From positions 1 through 10,534 of the forward strand of contig JADGHA010000113.1 of NCBI GenBank assembly GCA_019689695.1: a stretch of DNA of 10,534 nt. The letters run 5' to 3'. The position numbers and the translations under genes were made by a program. The DNA is from Micromonosporaceae bacterium (GTDB lineage: Bacteria; Actinomycetota; Actinomycetes; Mycobacteriales; Micromonosporaceae). Position 1 is the first letter of the stretch, and each line of letters starts with the position of its first letter. Under the pieces are notes generated by a model. It was not told where the DNA came from. It did no database searches and saw only the letters and a list, made by a program, of their open reading frames with translations. Below are positions 5,949 to 10,534 of this stretch, piece by piece.

Positions 5949-7577
5949 TCACCGGACCTTGATCGTCGTCGTCACCGTGGCAGCGTCCACCTCGGAGGTC
6001 CGCAACGTCATGCGCAGCTGCCAGTCCCCGGGCATCGGAAAATTCACCGCACCCACCGCCACGTTCTCCTCGACGCCGAGCACGGGAGTGTCGATCGGTG
6101 CCACACCCCGAGCGGGAAGTGCGGCGGTCACCTTCCATTCGAGCACCCGCAGCGCCTTACCCTCCGGGGTGTACGCCACCAGGTGCAGGGTGTTGTACTC
6201 GCCGAGCTGCACTGGGTAGATGTCGACCTGGAGCGAGTACAGCGAGCTGGTCAGGGTCTGCACGACGCCCTTGCCCGGGGGGAGATCGGAGGCCGGCTGG
6301 GCGGTGCGGCCGGGCGGGGTCTGCACCAGGACCGCGCTGAAGGCCAGCACCACCGCGGCCACGCCGAGCTCCACCCCGACCAGCCGCCGCAGCCGGGCCG
6401 GTGCGCCGCCGCGCCGGACCAGGCGCCGCGCGAAGAAGGCCGCCGCCAGGACGCCCGCCAGCAGCGCCGCCTTGGCCAGCACCAGCCGGCCGTACCCGCT
6501 GTGGAACAGCGCGCCGACCGTGCCGACCTCCACCAGGGCCTGCAGCACTCCGCCGGCGGCCAGCCACAGCACCGCCACGGCGGCCCACCGTGACCAGGCC
6601 GGCAGGATGACGCCGAGCGGCCGGCGGCCGGCCCGCGGCAGCAGGAACCCGAACAGCGCCACCAGCCCGCCGAGCCACACCCCCATCGCGGCGAGGTGTG
6701 CCACGTCGGCGAGCGCGCTCACCACCGGCATCGGCGACGCCAGCGGGTGCCCGGCCAGCGGCCAGGTGACCAAACCGGCCAGGCCGAGCAGTGCGATCAG
6801 GGCGCGCCGCCGCCGGCTGCCGCCACCGGCGAGCACCGGCGGGAGCAGCGCCGCCACCGCGGCCAGTACGCCCAGCCGGGCCGCCAGGACCGCGCCGAGC
6901 CGGCCGTCCGCGGCCCGGCGCAGGTCACCGAGGGAGACGTCGACCAGCGACGAGCCGGTCTCCGCGGGCGCCTGCAGGTAGAGCGTGCCGAGCGCGCCGG
7001 CGGCGACCAGCGCGACGCCGAGCCACACCAGCCGGACCGCGCCGCGCCGGGGCAACCGCCGCGGCCAGAGCGCCGCGAGCACCAGGACCGGCCCGATGAT
7101 CAGCGCCAGGCCGGCGTACCCGAGGTACTTGGCGATCGGCGCCGCCACGCGTACCGCGGGTTGCACGCCCTCTTTCGGGGCGGCCGGCGGGGTCCGCGAG
7201 GGCGCGCCCACCGAGAAGGTGATGGTGCCGGCGACCGGGTGGGTGTCCGCCGAGATGACCCGGTAGCTGATCAGATAGGTGCCCTGCGGGTCGTCGGCGG
7301 CCCGCAACGGGACGGTCATCGTCGCGCCGGCCGTGGTCGGCTCGCCGGCGACGATGCGCTTGCCGTCCGGCCCGATGACCCGGACCTGACCGGTGACCGG
7401 CCGGACCGCCTCGCTGAAGGTCAGCGTCGCCTTGGCCGGCATCGACCCGAGCACCGCGCCGGACGGCGGGTCGCTACGGACGAGCACCGCGTGCGCGCTC
7501 GCCGGGGCGGGCGTGGCCAGCACGAAGAGCACGCCGGCAAGGGCGGCCACCAAGCGTGCGCGCCAGTCCACGTCCAC
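5949..7577 (-). CDS. CopC-CopD fusion copper-handling membrane protein with C-terminal extracytoplasmic domain
   Basis: This 542-residue protein joins three parts. Residues 1-28 are a signal peptide (hydrophobic 9-22, cleavage after ASA). The mature protein would begin with His29, as in CopC, where the N-terminal His and a DxH pair (Asp111, His113 in SADTHPVAG) bind Cu(II). The CopC beta-sandwich spans about 29-124. A CopD-like membrane region with about eight helices spans about 151-419, with conserved His277 and His294 (DVAHLAAMGVWLGGL). Residues about 440-542 form a beta-rich extracytoplasmic domain resembling the YtkA/FixH-like tail of YcnJ-type proteins. The likely role is copper uptake or periplasmic copper delivery rather than efflux, but this is inferred. 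No Met-rich Cu(I) site is seen. The GTG at 7577 has a weak ribosome site, and GTG at 7571 is an alternative. It follows the monooxygenase gene by 35 bases. Confidence 0.92.
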   Translation of the reverse strand: MDVDWRARLVAALAGVLFVLATPAPASAHAVLVRSDPPSGAVLGSMPAKATLTFSEAVRPVTGQVRVIGPDGKRIVAGEPTTAGATMTVPLRAADDPQGTYLISYRVISADTHPVAGTITFSVGAPSRTPPAAPKEGVQPAVRVAAPIAKYLGYAGLALIIGPVLVLAALWPRRLPRRGAVRLVWLGVALVAAGALGTLYLQAPAETGSSLVDVSLGDLRRAADGRLGAVLAARLGVLAAVAALLPPVLAGGGSRRRRALIALLGLAGLVTWPLAGHPLASPMPVVSALADVAHLAAMGVWLGGLVALFGFLLPRAGRRPLGVILPAWSRWAAVAVLWLAAGGVLQALVEVGTVGALFHSGYGRLVLAKAALLAGVLAAAFFARRLVRRGGAPARLRRLVGVELGVAAVVLAFSAVLVQTPPGRTAQPASDLPPGKGVVQTLTSSLYSLQVDIYPVQLGEYNTLHLVAYTPEGKALRVLEWKVTAALPARGVAPIDTPVLGVEENVAVGAVNFPMPGDWQLRMTLRTSEVDAATVTTTIKVR

Positions 7578-7612
7578 CGAGTACGGATGGGCGGGCCGCT
7601 CGGATCAGGCCG

Positions 7613-9100
7613 TCACCCGCGAGCGCCGGGGCCGGGGAACCACCGGGACAAATAAGCGCGCAGCCGGGACAGGTCGGTCCCGCCCGCGCGGTACCCGACG
7701 TAGCCGTCCGGCCGGACCAGGTACTGCGCGGCGTCCCGCGCGTCAACCCGGTGAACGGTCACCAGGTCCGGCCAGTCGGTGAACGTGGCGGTGCCGTCCG
7801 GCCACGACCGGTCGGGCCCGCACAAAACCAGGTGGAAGCCGGGCTTGGTGAGGTATGGCGCGTCCGGCATCCGCTCCCCCGCGCGGATGCCGCAGTTGGC
7901 CACGTGCGGGCCGTCGACCGACAGCGGACTCTGCCGGTACCGGATGCGCAGCTGCGACAGGGTACGGAAGACCGATGCCCGCCCGGGCGCGAAGCGCAGC
8001 ACGGCCGGGGCCAGCCGCGGTACCACCCGGGTGCGGGCCGTACGGATGATCGGGTTGCCGGCGGTCGCCAGCGTGAACAACCGGTCGGTCAAGCGGAGCA
8101 CGGCACGCCCGACCGGTGCCCGCTCCGCCGGGTAGGTGTCCAGCAGTGCCGGGCTGGCGGTGCCGCGCAGGTCGAGGGCGAGCTTCCAGCCGAGGTTGAC
8201 CGCGTCCTGGATGCCGGTGTTCATGCCCTGGCCGCCGGCCGGGCTGTGGATGTGCGCGGCGTCGCCGGCCAGGAACACCCGCCCCGACCGGTACCGCTCG
8301 GCGCCGCGCACGTGCAGCCGGAAGTCGGTCATCCACACTGGATCACGCAGCCGCAGGCGGTCGGTGGTGCTGGCGTCGACCAGCGCCTGCACCTCGGCGA
8401 GCGTGACCTCACCGGTGCTGCCGGCCGGCCGGATGCCCAGTACCCGCCAGGTCGCCGGGGTGCCGAGCGGGAAGAAGAACAGCAACCCGTCCTCGGTGAG
8501 GTAGCCGTGCACCGCGCCCGGCTCCAGTCCGTCGACCTCCAGGTCGGCCAGCAGGAACGTCTGCTGGTAGGCGCGACCGGCGAAGCCGATCCCGGCCTGC
8601 TTCCTGACCGTACTATGTGCACCGTCGCAACCGCACACGTAGCTTGCGCTCACCGTCTCCTGCCGCCCGTCGGCGTGCCGCAGCCGGCAGGTCACCCGGT
8701 CGGCGCCCGGCTCCAACCCGACCAGCTCCACCCCGCGCTCGACCGTGACGCCGTGTCGCAGCAGGTGCTCGCAGAGGATCCGTTCGGTCTGCGCCTGGGA
8801 CAGGAACAGCAGGTACGGGTAGGCGGTGTCGGCGAGGCCGGAATCGAACAGGTCGATCGGCACCACGCGGCCGCCGGCGTGCAACCGCAGCCGGACCGAC
8901 CGGTTGCCCAGGTCGACCATGGGCTGGGCCAGGCCGTGCCGGGCCAGGACCTCCAGGGTGCGGGGCTGGATGGCCAGCGCCCGCGACTCGTGCACCCGGT
9001 CCGGCTGCCGGTCGATGATCCGGAACGGCACCCCGTACGCCTGGAGCTCCGCGGCCAGCGTGAGGCCGGTGGGGCCCGCCCCCACCACAAGCACCTCCAT
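7613..9100 (-). CDS. FAD-dependent aromatic monooxygenase (PheA/TfdB type hydroxylase)
   Basis: This 495-residue class A flavoprotein hydroxylase uses FAD and NAD(P)H to hydroxylate aromatic or polyketide substrates. All three FAD signatures are present: the N-terminal GAGPTG dinucleotide motif (7-12), the DG motif CGCDGAHSTVRK (156-167, Asp159-Gly160), and the GD motif FLAGDAAHIHSPAGGQGMNTGIQD (from 277, Asp280). The C-terminal part (about 395-490) is the thioredoxin-like domain usual in this group; it ends soon after DGYVGYRAGG. Relatives include phenol hydroxylases and antibiotic-tailoring oxygenases such as those of rifampicin and anthracyclines. No biosynthetic genes flank it, so the substrate is open; detoxification is as likely as biosynthesis. 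The ATG at 9100 has no ribosome site but lies six bases after TAGCCT, suggesting a leaderless message. The stop of the DUF2267 gene is 44 bases upstream. Confidence 0.93.
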   Translation of the reverse strand: MEVLVVGAGPTGLTLAAELQAYGVPFRIIDRQPDRVHESRALAIQPRTLEVLARHGLAQPMVDLGNRSVRLRLHAGGRVVPIDLFDSGLADTAYPYLLFLSQAQTERILCEHLLRHGVTVERGVELVGLEPGADRVTCRLRHADGRQETVSASYVCGCDGAHSTVRKQAGIGFAGRAYQQTFLLADLEVDGLEPGAVHGYLTEDGLLFFFPLGTPATWRVLGIRPAGSTGEVTLAEVQALVDASTTDRLRLRDPVWMTDFRLHVRGAERYRSGRVFLAGDAAHIHSPAGGQGMNTGIQDAVNLGWKLALDLRGTASPALLDTYPAERAPVGRAVLRLTDRLFTLATAGNPIIRTARTRVVPRLAPAVLRFAPGRASVFRTLSQLRIRYRQSPLSVDGPHVANCGIRAGERMPDAPYLTKPGFHLVLCGPDRSWPDGTATFTDWPDLVTVHRVDARDAAQYLVRPDGYVGYRAGGTDLSRLRAYLSRWFPGPGARG

Positions 9101-9106
9101 CGTGGC

Positions 9107-9112
9107 AGGCTA
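9107..9112 (-). promoter_or_regulatory. -10 element (TAGCCT) of a likely leaderless monooxygenase promoter
   Basis: The minus strand reads TAGCCT, then GCCACG, then the ATG at 9100. TAnnnT with six bases to the start codon would put transcription initiation on the A of ATG. No recognisable -35 hexamer is seen 16-19 bases upstream. The absence of a Shine-Dalgarno sequence supports the leaderless reading. Confidence 0.5.
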
Positions 9113-9144
9113 ACCCGGGCGTACCCGCGCGCGACGCGACGAGA

Positions 9145-9546
9145 TCAAATCTGCGGGCCGGCGCTCCACCGGCTGACCGGGGTGAGCAGCTCGCGGAAGT
9201 CCTTCGGGAGCTGCTTGATCACGTCGTCGAACTCACCGATCGTGACCGCGTCGCGCAGCGTGGTGATGACCGCCCGGGTGCCTTCCCAGGCGAGCGGGGT
9301 GTCGAGGACGGCGCGTTCGCTCACCCGCCGGATGAACTCCTCGACCCGGAACGGCTCGGCGGCCTCCCGGGTCGGCAGCAGCGCCGCCTGCAGCGCCCGG
9401 GGCAGCTGCGCGGCGATGTCGCGGGCCTCGCCGCCGCTGACCCGTTCGGACAGGGTCTCCAGCGCGGCCCGGGTGAGGACCACCGCCTCATCGGGCGGGA
9501 TGTTCGCGCGCTGCGAGACCGCCTCGATGAACTCGTCGTACTTCAC
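9145..9546 (-). CDS. DUF2267 domain protein
   Basis: This 133-residue protein contains a full DUF2267 domain. The family is built from two similar helical halves, and both can be seen here. Residues 3-57 begin YDEFIEAVSQRA and continue to AAQLPRALQAAL. Residues 68-121 begin VEEFIRRVSERA and continue to IKQLPKDFRELL. There are no cysteines, no signal peptide and no membrane segment, so it is a soluble cytoplasmic protein of unknown biochemical function. The GTG start at 9546 is well supported by AGGAG (9554-9558) seven bases upstream. A longer in-frame reading would add over 90 residues of non-family sequence. A general-stress type promoter lies just upstream (9575-9599), which would make this a stress-induced protein. 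It heads a run of five minus-strand genes and is divergent from a small membrane protein. Confidence 0.9.
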   Translation of the reverse strand: MKYDEFIEAVSQRANIPPDEAVVLTRAALETLSERVSGGEARDIAAQLPRALQAALLPTREAAEPFRVEEFIRRVSERAVLDTPLAWEGTRAVITTLRDAVTIGEFDDVIKQLPKDFRELLTPVSRWSAGPQI

Positions 9547-9574
9547 CTGGCATCTCCTCTCCGGCGATCCAGGC

Positions 9575-9599
9575 GTACCCCCGCACCTATGGACGAAAC
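9575..9599 (-). promoter_or_regulatory. Sigma-B/sigma-F type general-stress promoter for the DUF2267 gene
   Basis: On the minus strand GTTT (9599-9596) is followed by 15 bases and GGGTAC (9580-9575). This matches the Streptomyces sigma-B consensus GnnT-N14-16-GGGTAC/T and the mycobacterial sigma-F pattern GTTT-N15-17-GGGTAT. The -10 ends 28 bases before the GTG start, leaving a leader of about 20 bases that includes the AGGAG site. I infer control from spacing and consensus only. Confidence 0.6.
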
Positions 9600-9661
9600 G
9601 ACCCCACGCGGCCGGCCCGCCCCACAGGCTTGACCCGACCAGGGGAGGGTATGGGACCGGT

Positions 9662-9925
9662 ATGCGGATCGGTTCCCAGCCGAGGAGCCGGCGGGGCACC
9701 ATCGGCCACCCGTACACAGCGCTGAACCTGCGCCTCGTGCTCGCCAGCTCCGGCCTGGTCATCCTGGCGGTGCTCGCGGCCGCTCTGCTCTCGCGCGGGC
9801 ACCTTGCCCTGGGCATCGCCGCCGCCGTGCTGGCGGCGGTCACGGTGGTGGACCTGGTCGTGATCCAGCTGCGGCGCCGGCAGCGCCGCCGGACCGACCC
9901 CCGCCAGCACTCGCTGTTCGAGTGA
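9662..9925 (+). CDS. Small two-helix membrane protein (DUF6343-like)
   Basis: This 87-residue protein has a basic N-terminus, two hydrophobic helices (about 24-44 and 48-70) joined by a short SRGH turn, and a very basic end to the second helix (QLRRRQRRRTDPRQ, 69-82). The positive-inside rule places both termini in the cytoplasm. The opening MRIGSQPRSRR followed by LNLRLVLASSG resembles, from memory, small actinomycete DUF6343 proteins, but I cannot confirm this. Function is unknown. The ATG at 9662 has GGGGAGGG (9642-9649) about 12 bases upstream, longer than usual, and an imperfect inverted repeat (9653-9677) surrounds the start codon. The gene is divergent from the DUF2267 gene, with 115 bases between their starts. 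It converges with the MmcQ/YjbR gene, with nine bases between their stops. Confidence 0.75.
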   Translation: MRIGSQPRSRRGTIGHPYTALNLRLVLASSGLVILAVLAAALLSRGHLALGIAAAVLAAVTVVDLVVIQLRRRQRRRTDPRQHSLFE

Positions 9926-9934
9926 ACCGCGGCT

Positions 9935-10285
9935 CTAGGCGCGGGCGGCCTCGTCGTAGGCGGCGGCGACCTTCTTCGGCACGCACATCCGCCAGGCGTC
10001 CACGACCAGCTCCCGCATCTCCGCCTCGTCCAGGGCGGCCAGCCGGGCCTGGACCCAGTTGTACCGCTCGTCGCGAGGTTCCGGCGCGAAGAACTTGTCC
10101 GGCTCGGCGGCGATCAGCGCGGCCCGCTCCTCCTTCGGAAAGCCGAACCCCATCGTCGTCTCGTCCCGCGACAACGCGACGTAGACGATCCGGCCGACCC
10201 GGAACTTGACCCGGTCGCGGACCAGCGCCTCCTCGGTGCGCGGCAGCGCGAGCGCGACCCGCCGGATGTCCTCCACGGTGACCAT
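9935..10285 (-). CDS. MmcQ/YjbR family protein
   Basis: This 116-residue protein matches the MmcQ/YjbR family, a small CyaY-like fold often labelled DNA-binding. Visible family features are an N-terminal helix VEDIRRVALALPRTEEAL (4-21), a strand pair FRVGRIVYVALS (28-39), GFGFPKEERAALIAAEP (46-62), the PRDERYNWVQARLAALD segment (70-86) and the terminal helix WRMCVPKKVAAAYDE (98-112). Length is typical. The function of most members is unproven; the double-wing fold has been linked to DNA binding in some and to other roles elsewhere. The ATG start at 10285 has no ribosome site. It lies six bases after a good -10 element, which supports a leaderless transcript and this start. It is a single-gene unit, divergent from the lipoprotein unit and convergent with the small membrane protein. 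Confidence 0.88.
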   Translation of the reverse strand: MVTVEDIRRVALALPRTEEALVRDRVKFRVGRIVYVALSRDETTMGFGFPKEERAALIAAEPDKFFAPEPRDERYNWVQARLAALDEAEMRELVVDAWRMCVPKKVAAAYDEAARA

Positions 10286-10291
10286 CGGCTC

Positions 10292-10321
10292 AGGGTACGA
10301 GTCGCCGGCCGGCGATGTCAG
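10292..10321 (-). promoter_or_regulatory. Leaderless promoter of the MmcQ/YjbR gene
   Basis: On the minus strand CTGACA (10321-10316; five of six match TTGACA) is followed by 18 bases, TACCCT (10297-10292, a TAnnnT -10), six bases and ATG. This is a housekeeping-sigma type promoter whose predicted start falls on or next to the A of the ATG. The spacer holds a 14-bp palindrome, listed separately. Confidence 0.65.
10302..10315. promoter_or_regulatory. Perfect 14-bp palindrome in the promoter spacer (candidate operator)
   Basis: TCGCCGGCCGGCGA is its own reverse complement. It starts directly against the -35 hexamer and lies four bases from the -10 of the MmcQ/YjbR promoter. A dimeric repressor bound there would block RNA polymerase. 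GC-only palindromes are frequent in DNA of this composition, so the placement is stronger evidence than the sequence. Confidence 0.45.
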
Positions 10322-10350
10322 GTACCGGGCCGCAGCGGTTACCACCCGGC

Positions 10351-10356
10351 TAGACA
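10351..10356 (+). promoter_or_regulatory. Possible -10 element (TAGACA) for the leader ORF and lipoprotein gene
   Basis: TAGACA lies six bases before the ATG at 10363, the same spacing as in the two minus-strand leaderless candidates. The last base departs from TAnnnT, and no -35 hexamer is seen 16-18 bases upstream, so support is modest. Confidence 0.35.
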
Positions 10357-10362
10357 AGAACC

Positions 10363-10413
10363 ATGACGCCTCGACGGAACGCCCGCCCGCCGCGGGCCGT
10401 CTCAAGGTCATGA
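10363..10413 (+). CDS. Candidate 16-residue leader peptide overlapping the lipoprotein start
   Basis: The short ORF encodes MTPRRNARPPRAVSRS and stops with TGA at 10411-10413, overlapping the lipoprotein ATG (10410-10412) as ATGA. It has five arginines in 16 residues, using CGA, CGG, CGC, CGG and AGG codons, and no ribosome site, but TAGACA lies six bases before its ATG. A GC stem (GCCCGC at 10381-10386, GCGGGC at 10392-10397) lies inside it. The likely role would be coupling of translation into the lipoprotein gene. Alternatively it is a chance ORF in the untranslated leader. It is too short for coding statistics. Confidence 0.35.
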   Translation: MTPRRNARPPRAVSRS

Positions 10414-10534
10414 AGCGAGTACCGGCGGTGGCGGTCGCGGTCGCGGCGGCGCTGCTGGCCGGCGCCTGCGGGCAGGACGGCGAGCCGGCCGGCCCGACCA
10501 CGACCAGACCGACGGCCGCGAGCCCGCCCACGAC
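10410..10534 (+). CDS. Putative secreted lipoprotein (3' end outside window)
   Basis: Only the first 41 codons are present. They encode a typical lipoprotein signal: basic Lys2-Arg3, a hydrophobic Val/Ala stretch (4-16) and a lipobox-like LAGAC with the lipidated Cys at 20. A Gly/Pro/Thr-rich linker (GPTTTRPTAASPPT) follows, of the kind that tethers a folded domain to the membrane surface. The functional domain lies beyond the right edge, so no role can be given. No in-frame ATG or GTG was found upstream in the region examined, so ATG 10410 is preferred. AAGG (10404-10407) is only two bases from it, too close for a normal ribosome site, which fits translation by coupling from the overlapping leader ORF. 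Confidence 0.7.
   Translation, partial: MKRVPAVAVAVAAALLAGACGQDGEPAGPTTTRPTAASPPT

Noticed and set aside
7556..9661. A very long plus-strand open frame that runs into the small membrane protein gene
   Set aside because: The part before the ATG at 9662 is antisense to the monooxygenase and DUF2267 genes and has no recognisable domain. Only the last 87 codons look like a real protein.
10293..10298. GGGTAC on the plus strand as a second sigma-B type -10 box
   Set aside because: It is largely the complement of the MmcQ/YjbR -10 element, has no convincing GTTT-like box 14-16 bases upstream, and lies too far from the lipoprotein unit.
1..10534. Mobile elements, CRISPR arrays, tRNA or rRNA genes
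   Set aside because: No transposase or integrase motifs, regularly spaced repeats, terminal inverted repeats or recognisable structural RNA sequences were seen on either strand.

Overview
This window comes from a high-GC actinomycete. Nearly every reading frame is open at length, GTG starts are common, and the gene content is ordinary actinobacterial housekeeping and accessory content: an F420-type (DDN-like) reductase, a CopC-CopD fusion, a DUF2267 protein and a phosphopantetheinyl-transferase-associated type of phosphoesterase. The protein style suggests Micromonosporaceae (Actinoplanes/Micromonospora relatives), but that placement is an inference. I see no mobile element, CRISPR array, tRNA or rRNA, and no sign of recent transfer.

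Layout, left to right. (1) The 3' end of a metallophosphoesterase gene (+) runs in from the left edge. (2) A minus-strand two-gene operon, transcribed 3493->576, holds a Gfo/Idh/MocA oxidoreductase and a cytoplasmic GH20 beta-N-acetylhexosaminidase. They share a GTGA overlap, which suggests intracellular handling of N-acetylhexosaminides. (3) A divergent promoter region (3494-3633) carries a 17-bp tandem repeat and leads into a small F420/deazaflavin-type reductase (+). (4) Five genes follow on the minus strand with small gaps, 9546->4084: DUF2267 protein, FAD aromatic monooxygenase, CopC-CopD fusion, short acyl-CoA-dehydrogenase-like protein and inositol-monophosphatase-family protein. (5) An 87-aa two-helix membrane protein (+) is divergent from the DUF2267 gene. 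(6) An MmcQ/YjbR-family protein (-) converges on it and is divergent from the last unit. (7) At the right edge is the start of a lipoprotein gene (+), apparently preceded by a 16-codon leader ORF.

Most of the interest lies in the control regions. A match to the actinobacterial general-stress (sigma-B/F type) promoter, GTTT-N15-GGGTAC, sits upstream of the DUF2267 gene. The MmcQ/YjbR gene has CTGACA-N18-TACCCT six bases before its ATG, which implies a leaderless transcript, and a perfect 14-bp palindrome lies in the spacer. The monooxygenase gene has the same TAnnnT-N6-ATG layout. The lipoprotein gene may be translationally coupled (ATGA) to a leaderless Arg-rich leader peptide.

I found no convincing new multi-gene system. 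The best leads are the GH20/Gfo-Idh pair with its cysteine cluster, the stress promoter at the DUF2267 gene, and the leader-peptide arrangement at the right edge.
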